64,000 bases of DNA from Rhizobium sp. 11515TR (GCF_002277895.1 NZ_CP022998.1:496001-560000); one strand, 5' to 3'; positions 44,504-55,511 are shown, numbered from the stretch's first letter. Program-made: numbers and translations. The notes: generated by a model from the sequence alone, not told the origin.

Positions 44504-45013
44504 TTATTCTGCAGAATCGGCGGAATCAGCGTTGAGCTGGCCGTATTTGGCTTCGCCGATTTTTCCGAGCAGTTCGAGCTGGGTTTCGAGGAAGTCGATA
44601 TGACCTTCCTCGTCCGCCAAGAGCTCTTCGAACAGCTTCATGGAAACATAATCGCCGGCATCGTGACAGATATCGCGGGATTTCTTGTAGGCGGTGCGGG
44701 CATCGTATTCGCCGGCGAGATCGGCTTCCAGCACTTCCTTGACATTCTGGCCAATGCGCAGAGGCGCCAGCGTCTGCAGGTTGGGATGACCTTCGAGGAA
44801 AATAATGCGAGCAACGAGGCGATCGGCGTGCTGCATTTCCTCGATGGATTCTGCGCGCTCCTTCTTCGCAAGCTTGGTGTAGCCCCAGTCTTCGAGAAGT
44901 CTGTAGTGAACCCAATATTGGTTGACTGCGCCAAGTTCGAGGAACAGTGCCTCGTTAAGCCGCTCGATGACTTTTTTGTCGCCTTTCAATGTCCGCTCTC
45001 CTGTTGTCTTCAT
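44504..45013 (-). CDS. bfr: Bacterioferritin
   Basis: 169 residues: [71 protein letters not shown] is the bacterioferritin core. It has the ferroxidase glutamates (E in [12 protein letters not shown] in ESIEEMQH, H in MQHAD), the haem methionine in EEMQ, and the second pair in [13 protein letters not shown]. It stores iron as a 24-mer. The start at 45013 is ATG; a TTG nine codons later (LKGDKK) matches the family N-terminus better. Its 5' end overlaps bfd by 59 bases. Confidence 0.93.
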   Translation of the reverse strand: MKTTGERTLKGDKKVIERLNEALFLELGAVNQYWVHYRLLEDWGYTKLAKKERAESIEEMQHADRLVARIIFLEGHPNLQTLAPLRIGQNVKEVLEADLAGEYDARTAYKKSRDICHDAGDYVSMKLFEELLADEEGHIDFLETQLELLGKIGEAKYGQLNADSADSAE

Positions 45014-45266
45014 GGAATTTTTTCAGGCGGGACATGAAATCAAATATTTCCGCTTCCGTCGAGTGGCGACGGGCATGATAATCTTGGGTTGTCTGTATAA
45101 TGATATCAACGACATTCGGGAAGCAGCCACAGCAACGGCCGCGCTTTTCCATCGCGTGATAAACCTTGGCGGGAACGATGAGCTGCCAACAGTCCTGATC
45201 AAGGAGTTCGTTGATGACGTCCCGGATTTCTTTGTCGGTGATGTAATTACAACTGCAAACCAGCAT
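44955..45266 (-). CDS. bfd: Bacterioferritin-associated ferredoxin
   Basis: 103 residues: [22 protein letters not shown] and [17 protein letters not shown] give the BFD-type [2Fe-2S] ligands CxC-x(n)-CxxC. In studied bacteria it reduces haem in bacterioferritin to release stored iron. It overlaps the bfr start, so the two are co-transcribed and perhaps coupled. The C-terminal 30 residues past [10 protein letters not shown] are longer than the minimal fold. Confidence 0.9.
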   Translation of the reverse strand: MLVCSCNYITDKEIRDVINELLDQDCWQLIVPAKVYHAMEKRGRCCGCFPNVVDIIIQTTQDYHARRHSTEAEIFDFMSRLKKFHEDNRRADIERRQKSHRAA

Positions 45267-45305
45267 TCTTCGCTCAGCCCGTCAAACATGACATCCGCTG
45301 TCTTG

Positions 45306-45335
45306 TTATCTGCTAAAGAAGACGCTCTTTGTCAA
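45306..45335 (-). promoter_or_regulatory. Predicted sigma-70 promoter of bfd-bfr
   Basis: On the minus strand TTGACA (45335-45330), an 18-base spacer, AGATAA (45311-45306), about 40 bases before the bfd ATG. Iron control by Irr/RirA is expected in rhizobia, but I did not identify a convincing ICE or IRO box. Confidence 0.55.
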
Positions 45336-45406
45336 GAAAGAAACGATTCGAATCTCGTCCGCCGATGAGGTCATTGGCCTCCGCCGGGGATGCGGAGGCC
45401 GGAATT

Positions 45407-48400
45407 TCAATGGAAATTGCGACCTCGCGGCATGACTCTGGCCGTTTCGGCACCATTGCTGCGGCCTTCCGCCGCTGCCCCGGCAGCGGTTCCACGCGGC
45501 AACAGAGGGGACTTCTCCTTCTTCTGTCTGACATCCATGGTCGGCCGCAGCGCCTCATCCGCTCGATCGCTGACGCCAAAACGCCGTGCCTCGCGCTGAA
45601 GAATGCCAAGCGCCGGCGTCATGTCCTCGATATGATCGACCACCACATGGATGACGCCGCTCTCGCTCTGCAGCCGGCCACGGATCTTCACCAGCCGCGC
45701 ACCCATGACGATGGCGCGGTATTTCTCGAATTTTTTCCGCCAGACGATCGCATTGGCGACGCCGGTTTCATCCTCCAGGGTCATGAAGATCACTCCCTTG
45801 GCCGAACCCGGCCGCTGGCGTACCAGCACCAAGCCGGCGATCGTCACCATGCGGCCGCTGGCGATACCGGGCAAATCCCGGCTTTGCACGATGCCCTGCC
45901 GGGCGAAATCGGCGCGCAGGAAGGAAACCGGATGCGCCTTCAAGGATAGCGACAGATAGCGGTAATCCTCGATGACCTGCTCTCCGGGCAGCATTTCCGG
46001 CAACGCAACCGCCGGTTCGACCTGCAGCTCCGCATAATCGCCGAGATCGAAGAGAGGAAGCTTTTCGGCAGCGCTGCTGGCATCGAGCGCCCGCACGGCC
46101 CATAGCGCTTCCCGCCGGCTCAAGCCGATGGAGCCGAACGCATCCGCATCCGCCAGGCGCTCGATCTGCGCCTTGGCAAGACCGGAGCGCAGCCAGAGAT
46201 CACGCACCGACCGATAGCCGTCGCCCCGACGCTCGACGAGCTGCCTCATCTCGTCTTCGGACAAACCCTTGACCTGCCGGAAGCCGAGACGGACGGCGCA
46301 TTGCGTCTTGATAATCCCGCGCATCGATGCGTGGCGCGGCTCGACTGCACCCCGATCGAAAGACGCCTTCTCCAGCAGGCAATTCCAGCCGGAACGATTG
46401 ATATCCACCGGCCGCACCTCGACGCCATGCTCGCGTGCGTCACGCACCAGCTGTGCCGGGGCATAGAAGCCCATCGGCTGGGCGTTGAGGATCGCCGCAC
46501 AGAAGACATCGGGATAATAGGCCTTGAGCCATGAGGAGGCGTAGACGAGCAGAGCGAAGGAGGCCGCATGGCTTTCGGGAAAACCATACTCGCCGAAACC
46601 TTCGATCTGGCTGAAACAGCGTTCGGCAAAGTCCTGAGGATAGCCATTCGCGACCATGCCCGAAACCAGATCCGTCTTGAATTCATCGACCCTCCCCGTT
46701 CGCTTGAACGTCGCCATGGATCGGCGCAGCCGATCGGCCTTGGCGGGCGAAAATCCAGCTGCGGTGATGGCGATCTGCATCGCCTGTTCCTGAAACAGCG
46801 GCACCCCCAAAGTTCGCTCCAGAACAGCCTTCAACTCCGGACGATGATATTCGATCGGCCGCTTGTGAAGATCGTCATCCCGCCGCTTAAGGTAAGGATG
46901 AACCATGTCTCCTTGAATGGGGCCGGGACGGACGATCGCTACTTCGATGACCAGATCATAGAATTTGCGGGGCCGAAGACGCGGCAGCATGCTCATCTGC
47001 GCCCGGCTTTCGATCTGAAAGACGCCGATCGTATCGGCACGGCAGATCATGTCATAGACCGGGAACCGGTCGGGGTATTCACCACTGCCAAGGTCGGAGA
47101 GCTGCTTCTTCACATCGTAATGCAGCAGCAGTAGGTCGAAGGCCTTGGCAAGGCAGGTCAGCATGCCGAGCGCGAGCACGTCGATCTTCAAGATGTTGAG
47201 GTTGTCGAGATCGTCCTTGTTCCACTCGATCATATAGCGATCGTCCATTGCCGTATGCATGATCGGCACGACCTCATCCAGCCGATCCCGGGTGATGACG
47301 AAGCCGCCGACATGCTGGGTCAGGTGCCTCGGAAAGCCCATCAGCGTCGAGGCATAAGAAAGGACGTTGCGTGTCGTCTTGTTCTTGAGATCGAGGCCGG
47401 CAATCTTCGCCTCTCGCTCGGACAGCTCCTCCGTTGACCAGCCCCAGACGCCGCTCGCAAGAGCGGACTGCACATCCTCCGACAGACCGAAGGCTTTCGC
47501 CACTTCGCGGCCAGCCGAGCGCGCCCGATAGCTGGTGACTGCCGCCGTCAGCCCCGCATGCTCCTTTTTGTAATGCCTGTAGATGAACTGGATAACCTCT
47601 TCACGCTTCTCATGCTCGAAATCGACATCGATGTCAGGTGGCTCCTCGCGTTCTGTCGAGATGAAACGCTCGAAAAGCAAGCTTGTTATTTCAGGATTGA
47701 CCTCAGTAATCCTGAGGCAATAACAGACGGTCGAATTGGCTGCCGATCCGCGTCCCTGGCATAGGATATTCGCACTGCGGGCAAACTCCATGATGCGGTG
47801 CACCGTCAGGAAATAAGGCTCATATTGCCGCTCCCGGATGAGTTTGAGCTCGTGCTCGATCTGCATCGAGACCTTTGGCGGGATCCCTTCAGGAAAGCGC
47901 CAGTTCGCGCCCTCCCACGTCAGCCGCTTCAGCGTTTCCGCAACGGTCTCTCCAGGAACGCTTTCGTCGGGATAATTATGTTTCAGCTCGTCCAGCGAAA
48001 AAGAAAGCCGGCTAAAAAACCTCTGAGTATTGGCGATAGCCTTCGGATAATCCCTGAAGAGGCGCGCCATCTCGGCAGCGTCCTTCATGTAGCGCTCGGC
48101 ATTCGCCGCCAGCCTGAAGCCAGCCTCGGCGATCGGCACATGCTCGCGGATCGAAACGACGATATCGGCAAGCGGCTTGCGTTCGGTCGCATGATAGAGC
48201 GGCTGATTGCTGGCGATCAACCGCACGCCATTGCGCTGCGCCAGGATGGAAAGCGTGGAGAAGACCATTCGGTCCCGCCCGTCATAGGCCGGCGACAGGA
48301 CCATGTGGAACTTTCGCCCGAAGCGCATCCACAACCGCTTCAGGCATTGCTCCAACTTTTCCTGCGCTTCTTGCGTCTCGACACTTTCAGCATCGGGAAT

Positions 48401-48877
48401 AAGCGCCAGCATCATCTCGTCGCCCCATTCCATGAGGTCGCTTTCATTGAGAATGCATACGCCTTTTTCGCCGCGCAGATTACCGGCGCTCAGCAGCCGG
48501 CAGAGATGCGCCCAGCCCTTTCGGTTTTCCGGATAGGCAAGAATGTCAGGCGTGCCGTCCGAAAACACCAGGCGCGCGCCTGGCTGGAAAGGGACCGGCT
48601 TCAGAAGCGGCTTTTCTGACTTGCCCTTCGCTTGAAGCTCCAGGTTCTTCTCAATGCCCTCCTTGTATTTTTCCCAGAGAAGCTTGGTATGCGCATGTGC
48701 CTTGACGACGCCGGCAACCGAATTGCGATCGGCAATCCCAAATCCGGACAATTTCAGGAGGGCGGCCTGCATCACCATTTCCTCCGGATGCGAGGCGCCT
48801 TCGAGAAAGGAGAAATTCGTTCTGACCCCGATCTCGAAGAAGGGCACGGATTCGTGGAAGCTCGGGCGCGCGTTCAT
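45407..48877 (-). CDS. dnaE2: Error-prone DNA polymerase DnaE2
   Basis: 1156 residues: PHP domain ([47 protein letters not shown]), polymerase core ([44 protein letters not shown] with catalytic aspartates, [14 protein letters not shown]), fingers ([25 protein letters not shown]) and a C-terminal OB fold ([39 protein letters not shown]). It carries out SOS-induced translesion synthesis with ImuB. It overlaps imuB (ATGA) in the imuA-imuB-dnaE2 operon. Confidence 0.97.
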   Translation of the reverse strand: MNARPSFHESVPFFEIGVRTNFSFLEGASHPEEMVMQAALLKLSGFGIADRNSVAGVVKAHAHTKLLWEKYKEGIEKNLELQAKGKSEKPLLKPVPFQPGARLVFSDGTPDILAYPENRKGWAHLCRLLSAGNLRGEKGVCILNESDLMEWGDEMMLALIPDAESVETQEAQEKLEQCLKRLWMRFGRKFHMVLSPAYDGRDRMVFSTLSILAQRNGVRLIASNQPLYHATERKPLADIVVSIREHVPIAEAGFRLAANAERYMKDAAEMARLFRDYPKAIANTQRFFSRLSFSLDELKHNYPDESVPGETVAETLKRLTWEGANWRFPEGIPPKVSMQIEHELKLIRERQYEPYFLTVHRIMEFARSANILCQGRGSAANSTVCYCLRITEVNPEITSLLFERFISTEREEPPDIDVDFEHEKREEVIQFIYRHYKKEHAGLTAAVTSYRARSAGREVAKAFGLSEDVQSALASGVWGWSTEELSEREAKIAGLDLKNKTTRNVLSYASTLMGFPRHLTQHVGGFVITRDRLDEVVPIMHTAMDDRYMIEWNKDDLDNLNILKIDVLALGMLTCLAKAFDLLLLHYDVKKQLSDLGSGEYPDRFPVYDMICRADTIGVFQIESRAQMSMLPRLRPRKFYDLVIEVAIVRPGPIQGDMVHPYLKRRDDDLHKRPIEYHRPELKAVLERTLGVPLFQEQAMQIAITAAGFSPAKADRLRRSMATFKRTGRVDEFKTDLVSGMVANGYPQDFAERCFSQIEGFGEYGFPESHAASFALLVYASSWLKAYYPDVFCAAILNAQPMGFYAPAQLVRDAREHGVEVRPVDINRSGWNCLLEKASFDRGAVEPRHASMRGIIKTQCAVRLGFRQVKGLSEDEMRQLVERRGDGYRSVRDLWLRSGLAKAQIERLADADAFGSIGLSRREALWAVRALDASSAAEKLPLFDLGDYAELQVEPAVALPEMLPGEQVIEDYRYLSLSLKAHPVSFLRADFARQGIVQSRDLPGIASGRMVTIAGLVLVRQRPGSAKGVIFMTLEDETGVANAIVWRKKFEKYRAIVMGARLVKIRGRLQSESGVIHVVVDHIEDMTPALGILQREARRFGVSDRADEALRPTMDVRQKKEKSPLLPRGTAAGAAAEGRSNGAETARVMPRGRNFH

Positions 48878-50502
48878 GCGAAGACCCCATGCATGTACCA
48901 GTCTGGTGTCGTACCGCCTCGGCCATAGAGCCCCTTGCGGAACAACCAGAAACGATGGCCTTCTTCATCTTCGATCTGGAAGTAATCGCGGACAGGCTCT
49001 TCCTTTTCCTCGACCCACCATTCCGCCGAAAGCCGCTCAGGCCCTTCGGCCCGGCTGACCCGATGCATGACCCGTCGCCAGCGGAATTGCCGGGGCGGAC
49101 CTTCAGGTACTTCAGCAGCGATGGTTTCGACCAGCTCCGGCATGCGAAACAGCCGTAGCGGCCGTTCGCTGCGGAAAAAGCCAGACCCGGCATCTTCCTG
49201 ACCTGTCCGCCGCCGAAAAGCGAGAAGGCCCATGGCTGGTATCGGCCGCACAGCCCGTTCGGGGATATGGCTCTGCCGCAGCTCGAATCCTTGCAGACAG
49301 TCCGGCCCCAGGCGCGCGGCCACGCGATCGACAAAGGCGGCAAGCGAGCCTTCCTGACGGTCTTCTCCGACAAAATCGCCTTGCATTGCATCAAAAGGCG
49401 CATGCTGAAGCACATTGAGGCGGATAATTTCGAAACCGTAGCCGACATCGAGATCGTCATGAATGGCGCCGAAGCGTTCCGCGAACAGGCTGGCGATCCG
49501 GCTCGGCTCCCGCAGCGGCTGCGACGCGCCGGCCGCGATGCGGAAGACCGCACCATCCACACGGAAGAGCAGGAGCTCGAAGGATCGGCCGCCGATGCCG
49601 CGGGCTTCTAGCCCCAGCTTCAGGCTTTCGGCGAGCTGGCGGGCAAGCTGAAGAATATCCTCTTCGGCCTGCACCGGCTCGGCCAGCCGTCGCTCGGCCG
49701 ACAATTGCGCGACCGGGCGGCGCGGCGAAATCGGCTCTTCGACCAGACCGACGGCCTGATCAAGCCGCAGCAGCAGCTGCGCGCCGAACCGCCGGGCAAG
49801 CGGCGCGCGTGGTGCGGCCAGAAGATCTCCCACCTGCTTCAGGCCCATCTTCCGCAAGGCTGCAACAGTCTCCTCGCCAAGCCGAAGACATGCGACCGGC
49901 AGCGATGCCAAAGCCTCTTCCATGGCTTCCGGAGGAACGATGCGGCTCTCATCAAAGCGGGCAACGGCCCAGGAGAGGCCGGGTGCGGAGGAAATGGCGC
50001 CGCGCACATCGAAGCCCAACCGGGAAATCCGGATCAGGATGTCCTCAAGCAACGCCTCCTCGCCGCCGAAGAGATGAGCGCAGCCGGTAATATCGAGAAA
50101 CAGACCGTCCTTGCCGTCGATCGCCACCAATGGCGTATAGCGGTCGCACCAGTCGGCGATCGCTTCCAGAAGCTTGCGATCCGCTGCTGGGTCCTCCTCA
50201 ATGACATCGAGCTCGGGACAGATCGCCTTTGCCTCGGCCACGCCCTGTCCCTGCTTCAGGCCGATCATCTCCGCGCGCTCGTTGAGGGCGGTCAGCCGCA
50301 TGGCATTGTTGAGCTTCCCGGCGCAGGCGAGCGGCGGCGCTTCAAGCCTGCCTGTCGAACGCCAGGACAGACCCCAGCGCTTGCGCGTGATGCGGTCGGT
50401 CGGCAGATGCGGGAAGGTCAGCGCCAGAATGCGCTGCGTGTGCGCCGGGAAAGGCAGGGCGTTGAGTGTCGAGGACAGGGGCAAAGCGGCGGTCATGGGC
50501 AT
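48874..50502 (-). CDS. imuB: ImuB, inactive Y-family polymerase-like SOS protein
   Basis: About 540 residues. A DinB-like fold begins at [18 protein letters not shown], and [21 protein letters not shown] with [16 protein letters not shown] and [21 protein letters not shown] form the little finger and helix-hairpin-helix regions. The acidic catalytic triad of active Y-family enzymes is not evident, as in other ImuB proteins. It acts as hub joining DnaE2 to the beta clamp. The start at 50502 overlaps imuA by 161 bases; a start nearer RILALTF would shorten this. Confidence 0.92.
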   Translation of the reverse strand: MPMTAALPLSSTLNALPFPAHTQRILALTFPHLPTDRITRKRWGLSWRSTGRLEAPPLACAGKLNNAMRLTALNERAEMIGLKQGQGVAEAKAICPELDVIEEDPAADRKLLEAIADWCDRYTPLVAIDGKDGLFLDITGCAHLFGGEEALLEDILIRISRLGFDVRGAISSAPGLSWAVARFDESRIVPPEAMEEALASLPVACLRLGEETVAALRKMGLKQVGDLLAAPRAPLARRFGAQLLLRLDQAVGLVEEPISPRRPVAQLSAERRLAEPVQAEEDILQLARQLAESLKLGLEARGIGGRSFELLLFRVDGAVFRIAAGASQPLREPSRIASLFAERFGAIHDDLDVGYGFEIIRLNVLQHAPFDAMQGDFVGEDRQEGSLAAFVDRVAARLGPDCLQGFELRQSHIPERAVRPIPAMGLLAFRRRTGQEDAGSGFFRSERPLRLFRMPELVETIAAEVPEGPPRQFRWRRVMHRVSRAEGPERLSAEWWVEEKEEPVRDYFQIEDEEGHRFWLFRKGLYGRGGTTPDWYMHGVFA

Positions 50503-51310
50503 TCCACTCCAGGGTTATGGAAAGGGGCGCCGGGTTTCGGCTCTTTTCCAAGGTCAGACGAAAGGCCGGATGACCGATACTGCCGCCAAGCACCGATCCG
50601 TCCGGCAGGGGCCGCGCCGGCGCCGGCGCGGGTTCGACGGAAAAGCGGAAGAGAGCGCTGCTTGCTTCCTCCTCGCCTCCCTGTCGCAACAGAAACAAGG
50701 GCCGTCCCGCCGCCTTGGCCCTCAGCGCAAGCCGCCGGCTTTCGGTCAGGCCGAAACGAGCGGGGTTGCCGCGTACTTCCAGAATGACGACGGCAAAGGC
50801 AGCACTGCCAAGAGCTGCTTCCGCCACCCAGAGCGCATCATCCAGCTTGCGCGGTGACGCCTGCAGGAAAGCCTGGGGCTCCAGCCCGAAATCGCTGATG
50901 CCGATGGCATAGGGCAGACCCGCCTCCATCGTCGCGACCGTATCGCCGATCCACAGAACCGGAGACTTGGCCGCGACCGTATCCGACGCTTGCGCATGCA
51001 GCCGCGCGGCAAGCGCCAGGGCAAAACCGCTTGCGGCCCCGGCATCGCGCAGGCCAAGCGAACGGATTTCCGTCAGCGCATCGAGCGGCAGGCCGCCTTG
51101 CAGCGCCGTATCGAGCTCGCCGACACCGATCGGAAGGAACCCAGTTTGCTCCGGAAGGGACTTCGCAATACCAACCGCCTGCCTCGCCGGCTTGTCTGCC
51201 AGCGTCTCATGCGCCGCGGCCGCCAGTGCCGGGATCGGCCTGCCTTCCAGTCGGGCAATGGTTTCACGCAGGGCAAAAAGCGTTTCCCGCGCCACGGCAG
51301 CCTCGGCCAT
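50342..51310 (-). CDS. imuA: ImuA, RecA-like SOS mutagenesis protein
   Basis: 322 residues from ATG 51310 (MAEAAVARETLFALRETIARLEGR). A RecA-like core shows GVGELDTALQGGLPLDALTEIRSLGLRDAGAASGFALALAARL and VLWIGDTVATMEAGLPYAIGISDFGLEPQAFLQASPRKLDDALWVAEAALGSAAFAVVILEVRG. ImuA inhibits RecA and supports ImuB/DnaE2 in studied systems. CTGGAG lies 8 bases before the ATG; a GTG three codons earlier overlaps that site. A LexA box precedes it. Confidence 0.9.
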   Translation of the reverse strand: MAEAAVARETLFALRETIARLEGRPIPALAAAAHETLADKPARQAVGIAKSLPEQTGFLPIGVGELDTALQGGLPLDALTEIRSLGLRDAGAASGFALALAARLHAQASDTVAAKSPVLWIGDTVATMEAGLPYAIGISDFGLEPQAFLQASPRKLDDALWVAEAALGSAAFAVVILEVRGNPARFGLTESRRLALRAKAAGRPLFLLRQGGEEEASSALFRFSVEPAPAPARPLPDGSVLGGSIGHPAFRLTLEKSRNPAPLSITLEWNAHDRRFAPVLDTQRPAFPGAHAAHSGADLPASADRPHHAQALGSVLAFDRQA

Positions 51311-51333
51311 GACGTTCACTCCAGATCGATAAT

Positions 51334-51348
51334 GTTCCTGTTATGTTC
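51334..51348. promoter_or_regulatory. LexA (SOS) box of imuA-imuB-dnaE2
   Basis: GTTC-CTGTTAT-GTTC, which on the minus strand is GAAC-N7-GAAC, the exact alphaproteobacterial LexA consensus, 24 bases before the imuA start. DNA damage would induce the operon. Confidence 0.9.
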
Positions 51349-51472
51349 TTATGGATTCCAGAGCTTGCGAAAAGAGTCAACACCATTTCATGAGAAAATA
51401 TTCCTCTGCCGCAATCTACACTCGTAAAAGCGGCGCAAAGTCTCTATATGACCAGCCAAGGAAGGAATATTC

Positions 51473-51910
51473 ATGGCTCGCGTCGACCAGAGCGAAGATT
51501 GGCGGGATCGCCACTCGCCCTCCATCAGCACATTCGAATCCCTGGCAATGGAGGCTTACAGCCACCTGCCGGACGAATTCCGTTCGCTCACCGGTGATCT
51601 CGTCATCCTCATCGAGGATTTCCCGGATGACGAGGTATTCGAGGACATGGCGCTGGAAACCCCCTTCGACCTGCTCGGCCTCTTCGAAGGCCGCGGCATC
51701 TCGGAGCGCTTTACCGCCCAGACGGGCGACATGCCCAACAAGATCCGCCTCTATCGCCGGCCGATCATCGATTACTGGGCTGAGAACGAAGAAACCCTCG
51801 GCGACATCATCACCCATGTCCTGATCCATGAGATCGGCCACCATTTCGGCCTGAGCGACGAGGATATGGAGCGCATCGAGGCGAGCGCCGAGGAAGCGAC
51901 GGATCGCTGA
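51473..51910 (+). CDS. Zincin-like metallopeptidase (PF06262 type)
   Basis: 145 residues with the zinc motif HVLIHEIGHHFGLSDEDMERIE (HExxHHFG) near the C-terminus and SHLPDEFRSLTGDLVILIEDFPDDEVFEDM, PNKIRLYRRPIIDYWAE upstream, typical of the small cytosolic zincin type 2 family. Substrates are unknown. GGAAGGAAT precedes the ATG. It is divergent from imuA but not obviously under its LexA box. Confidence 0.87.
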   Translation: MARVDQSEDWRDRHSPSISTFESLAMEAYSHLPDEFRSLTGDLVILIEDFPDDEVFEDMALETPFDLLGLFEGRGISERFTAQTGDMPNKIRLYRRPIIDYWAENEETLGDIITHVLIHEIGHHFGLSDEDMERIEASAEEATDR

Positions 51911-51962
51911 TATCGGTTCCGGCCGCAAGACGGTCGGGAAGAATGAGAATTTCAGCCGGCGC

Positions 51963-52202
51963 TTACTGCTCGGAAAGCTTCATATCCGGATCGTAATCCC
52001 TACCGGCCACGTCCTTGACGACGGCCTGGCCGCATTCCATCCGCCCGCTTGCAGAATTGAAGCCATAGGTCGGCGAGCCGTATAGCTCCCAGCCCTTGTT
52101 CAGCGCCGCACTCACTTTGTGGCAGAAGGAAGCGTCATCGGGACCGGTCAGTAAGCGGTAGAGTTTCATCAAGGCATCTTTCGTGTATTTGCCATCAGAC
52201 AT
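51963..52202 (-). CDS. DUF1737 protein
   Basis: 79 residues: MKLYRLLTGPDDASFCHKVSAALNKGWELYGSPTYGFNSASGRMECGQAVVKDV is the DUF1737 pattern. No function is known. The ATG at 52202 overlaps the end of the CitE-like gene, so both are co-transcribed; an upstream in-frame ATG would lengthen the overlap. Confidence 0.82.
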   Translation of the reverse strand: MSDGKYTKDALMKLYRLLTGPDDASFCHKVSAALNKGWELYGSPTYGFNSASGRMECGQAVVKDVAGRDYDPDMKLSEQ

Positions 52203-53139
52203 CGCTGCGGGGCGTTGCGGCGACGCCTGAGGAGCGTCGCGCAATCAGGCGAGCTTTATGAACGAGTCTCTCCGCCTGGACAAGGTGCAGCCGCTCCACC
52301 ATCCGTCCGCCGAGATTGACGACATTGAGAGTGGCGGCATCCGGTGCGGCGAAGGCGGCGATAATAGACTCCGCCTCGGCAACGGCGGCCTTGTCAGGGC
52401 CAAAATGCCGGTTGGCGGCTTCGATCTGGCTCGGATGGATCAGCATCTTGCCAGCAAAGCCCATGGCGACCCCCTGGCCGCATTCTGCCGCGAATTCTTC
52501 GGTATCCTTGAAATCGTTGAAGACGCTGTCGATCGCCTCGAGGCCATAAGCACTGACAGCCAATATCACCTGCATCAGCCAGGGTACGAGATAGGGGCGA
52601 CCGGGCTGCGGCAGGACGCCCGTTTCCTTCCTGAGGTCGTTGAGACCGACGACAAAACAATCGAGCGGGCTGCCGGCGGTGCGCCCGGCCTCGGCGATCG
52701 CGGCCGCATTCAGGATGCCGCGCGGCGTCTCGATCATGGCCCAGATACGCAAATCCTCAGGCGCGTCGGCTTCCGCAAGCCGGTCACTGACAGCAGTCAC
52801 GTCCTGAGGCTCGCCTACCTTCGGCAGCAAGACCGCATCCGGCTCCAGCTCCACGACCAGCGCCAGATCATCGGCACCGAAGTTCGAGGAAAGCGCATTG
52901 ATGCGGATGATCCGCTCCTTACCCGGTAGCGGTGAGGCCGCAAAGAAGGCTCGTAGGATCTCCCGCGCCTCGGCCTTTTTCTCCGGCGAAACCGAATCCT
53001 CGAGATCGAAGATGACCGCGTCGCAATCGAGGCTCGAAAGCTTGTCCAGCGCGCGTCGATTGATGGCGGGAACGCTCAAGACCGATCGGCGCAGACGGGC
53101 GGGACGGGAAGGGGGGTTTGGGCTCGCAGATTGGCTCAT
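52195..53139 (-). CDS. CitE-like HpcH/HpaI lyase family protein
   Basis: 314 residues: RRSVLSVPAINRRALDKLSSLDCDAVIFDLEDSVSPEKKAEAREIL, RIIRINALSSNFGADDLALVVELEPDAVLLPKVGEPQDV, IWAMIETPRGILNAAAIA and GFAGKMLIHPSQIEAANRHF. Catalytic Arg and Mg-binding Glu/Asp positions (ETP, DLED, LPKV) are kept. Relatives are malyl/citramalyl-CoA lyases or thioesterases; CitD/CitF partners are absent, so it is not part of a citrate lyase complex. Co-transcribed with DUF1737. Confidence 0.85.
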   Translation of the reverse strand: MSQSASPNPPSRPARLRRSVLSVPAINRRALDKLSSLDCDAVIFDLEDSVSPEKKAEAREILRAFFAASPLPGKERIIRINALSSNFGADDLALVVELEPDAVLLPKVGEPQDVTAVSDRLAEADAPEDLRIWAMIETPRGILNAAAIAEAGRTAGSPLDCFVVGLNDLRKETGVLPQPGRPYLVPWLMQVILAVSAYGLEAIDSVFNDFKDTEEFAAECGQGVAMGFAGKMLIHPSQIEAANRHFGPDKAAVAEAESIIAAFAAPDAATLNVVNLGGRMVERLHLVQAERLVHKARLIARRSSGVAATPRSDV

Positions 53140-53250
53140 TGTGCCGTTTTGCCGCGCTTTTAATCGACAAGCAAGTCAACAAAAAGCCATGCTCCTCTTG
53201 CAGATGACAGAGATGAAGACCACATTGCTTGGTGTAGAGAGGTCTCGACC

Positions 53251-53487
53251 ATGCAGAATATTCGTTCCCTGTTCATTGCGCTTGCCGGTATCACCGTGTT
53301 TGCAGCCATGGCCCTGCTGACCGTTTCGGTCACACTTGCAGTCGGCGCTATCCTGACTGTGCTGATGGCGGCCCGCGCGATTTCGCTGCGTATGAAGCCG
53401 GCACCGGTGCGCGCCAAGGCGAAGACGAACGGCCAGCGCGAAATGCGCATCTGGAACGACGGTCGCGGCACCATCATCGATCTCTGA
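53251..53487 (+). CDS. Small membrane protein, hypothetical
   Basis: 78 residues: a hydrophobic N-terminal half (IRSLFIALAGITVFAAMALLTVSVTLAVGAILTVLMAARAI) of one long or two short membrane helices, then a basic tail and KTNGQREMRIWNDGRGTIIDL. The C-terminal MRIWNDGRGTIIDL is conserved in rhizobial relatives as I recall. Function unknown. GAGAGG precedes the ATG. Confidence 0.7.
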   Translation: MQNIRSLFIALAGITVFAAMALLTVSVTLAVGAILTVLMAARAISLRMKPAPVRAKAKTNGQREMRIWNDGRGTIIDL

Positions 53488-53668
53488 AATTGAAAGCAGG
53501 GCAGGTGGCCCATTCGCCGCTGACGTGTCCATTTCAGGCCATCTCTTGAAGGGTATGGCAACAAAGACGCCGCATTTTAGGGCATTCCCAAGATTCTCCT
53601 TCATTTCGGGCCGGATTTGCTCTATTGGCAGGATAATTCGTGCTTAGACGAGAATGAAGGCAGGACCC

Positions 53669-54277
53669 ATGGACAAGTTCGTGAAGTTGACCGGTGTCGC
53701 AGCACCCCTCCCGGTCGTCAATGTCGATACCGACATGATCATCCCGAAGGATTATCTGAAGACCATCAAGCGCACGGGTCTTGGCAAGGGACTCTTTGCG
53801 GAAGCCCGTTACAATGAAGATGGTTCTCCGAACCCGGATTTCGTGCTGAACAAGCCGGCCTATCAGAACGCCAAGATCCTCGTTGCCGGCGACAATTTCG
53901 GCTGCGGCTCCTCGCGCGAACACGCTCCATGGGCGCTTCTCGATTTCGGCATCCGCTGCGTCATCTCGACGAGCTTCGCCGACATCTTCTACAACAACTG
54001 CTTCAAGAACGGCATCCTGCCGATCAAGGTCAGCCAGGAAGATCTCGACAAGCTGATGGACGACGCCTCGCGCGGCTCCAACGCCATCCTGACGGTCGAT
54101 CTGGAAAACCTCGAAGTCACCGGCCCGGACGGCGGCTCACTGAAGTTCGAACTCGACGAGTTCAAGCGTCACTGCCTGCTGAACGGCCTCGACGATATCG
54201 GCCTGACGCTGGAAAAATCCTCTGCGATCGACAATTTCGAAAAGACGAACGCGGCGTCGCGTCCCTGGGCCGCCTGA
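53669..54277 (+). CDS. leuD: 3-isopropylmalate dehydratase small subunit
   Basis: 202 residues from ATG 53669 ([37 protein letters not shown]); the swivel domain has [43 protein letters not shown]. With LeuC (not in the window) it isomerises 2- to 3-isopropylmalate in leucine synthesis. GCAGGACC precedes the ATG. A terminator follows. leuB lies 1.2 kb downstream with one gene between. Confidence 0.96.
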   Translation: MDKFVKLTGVAAPLPVVNVDTDMIIPKDYLKTIKRTGLGKGLFAEARYNEDGSPNPDFVLNKPAYQNAKILVAGDNFGCGSSREHAPWALLDFGIRCVISTSFADIFYNNCFKNGILPIKVSQEDLDKLMDDASRGSNAILTVDLENLEVTGPDGGSLKFELDEFKRHCLLNGLDDIGLTLEKSSAIDNFEKTNAASRPWAA

Positions 54278-54306
54278 TCGGCTTTATCTCTATTTCACGT
54301 TTCGAA

Positions 54307-54331
54307 GCCGGGCCTTGCGCCCGGCTTTTTT
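54307..54331 (+). terminator. Rho-independent terminator after leuD
   Basis: GCCGGGC-CTTGC-GCCCGGC followed by TTTTTTC. Confidence 0.85.
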
Positions 54332-54536
54332 CATGCCAAAACGCCCGCCGCCTGCGGAGAGAAGAGGGAACTATCCGCGGCTGCGACACCCAGAAGCGAA
54401 AACGCAAATCCCGGAAACGAGACACATCTTTTCCACCCGCTGTAATATGATCGACAAAAAGCAGGTCCATACAGGCCGCCGAGACCCTTGCGGCCTCTCT
54501 CCCGCCCTTAAATTTCCTCCACGCAACGGAGCCTCC

Positions 54537-55355
54537 ATGACCTCCCTTCCCATTGTCGGCGCAGCCATGACGCTCGACGACGTCGAAATCCATCGTAACT
54601 GGTTGCTCGAAAAGCCGCGTGACTTGGAGTTGCAGAGCTTCGTCGAAGCCGAAGTCCTCAACGGCGACTGGGCTCCGCTGGCCGAGCGCGCCCGCAAGCT
54701 GCTCGACGGCCATCAGGGCCGGCTCGGCATCCACGGCCCGTTCTGGGGCTTTGTCATCGCCTCGCAGGACCCGGACGTCCGCACCGTCATCACCAAGCGC
54801 TTGCTGCAGGCACTCGACGTCTGCGCCAATATCGGCGCCACGCAGATGGTCATCCATAGCCCCTATACGTCGTGGTCCTACAACAACCTCGACAACAACA
54901 AGGGCGAGCGCGAGAAGATCATCGAGTACACGCATCTGACGCTGAAAGAGGTCGTCAAGCGCGCCGAAGACATCGGGCTCACCATGGTCATCGAGAATAT
55001 CGAGGACAAGGATCCCCATATCCGCGTCGGCCTCGCCGACAGCTTCAATTCGCCCGCCGTCGCCGTTTCGATCGACACCGGCCACGCCCATTACGCCCAT
55101 GGCTATACCGGCGCTCCGCCGGTCGACTACTACGTCCACGCCGCCGGTAACCGTCTGCAGCATGTCCACTTGCAGGATGCTGACGGCTATGCCGACCGCC
55201 ACTGGAGCCTCGGCGAAGGCAATATCCACTGGCGCGCCGTCTTTGCTGCTCTTGCCAAGCTTAACAGCAATCCGCGCCTGATCATCGAGATCAAGGACAA
55301 ATCCAAGATCCCGGCATCTGCCGCCTATCTCGCTTCGCTCGGGCTGGCTGAGTAA
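54537..55355 (+). CDS. Sugar phosphate isomerase/epimerase-like TIM barrel (AP endonuclease 2 family)
   Basis: 272 residues: LGIHGPFWGFVIASQDPDVR, GATQMVIHSPYTSWSYNN, LTMVIENIEDKDPHIRVGL, AVSIDTGHAHYAHGYTGAPPVDYYVHAAGNRLQHVHLQDADGYADRHWSLGEGNIHW and LIIEIKDKSKI. The His/Glu/Asp pattern is the metal site of this xylose-isomerase-like fold. The substrate is not indicated. GGAG precedes ATG 54537; an upstream in-frame ATG at 54315 lies within the leuD terminator and is rejected. It sits between leuD and leuB but is not a known leucine gene. Confidence 0.82.
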   Translation: MTSLPIVGAAMTLDDVEIHRNWLLEKPRDLELQSFVEAEVLNGDWAPLAERARKLLDGHQGRLGIHGPFWGFVIASQDPDVRTVITKRLLQALDVCANIGATQMVIHSPYTSWSYNNLDNNKGEREKIIEYTHLTLKEVVKRAEDIGLTMVIENIEDKDPHIRVGLADSFNSPAVAVSIDTGHAHYAHGYTGAPPVDYYVHAAGNRLQHVHLQDADGYADRHWSLGEGNIHWRAVFAALAKLNSNPRLIIEIKDKSKIPASAAYLASLGLAE

Positions 55356-55511
55356 GGATAAACAACGCAAGTCACCCACCCTCGTGGTTCAAGGGCGGGT
55401 GACTAGTCTCAAAAGCCCGAAAACCGTACCGTTTCGGTCCCTTCCTCGCTTGAAAAGCCGCATTTGCAGGTCTAAAAACCCCGCAACTTTTTCTTTCGCG
55501 GAGGCTTTCCC

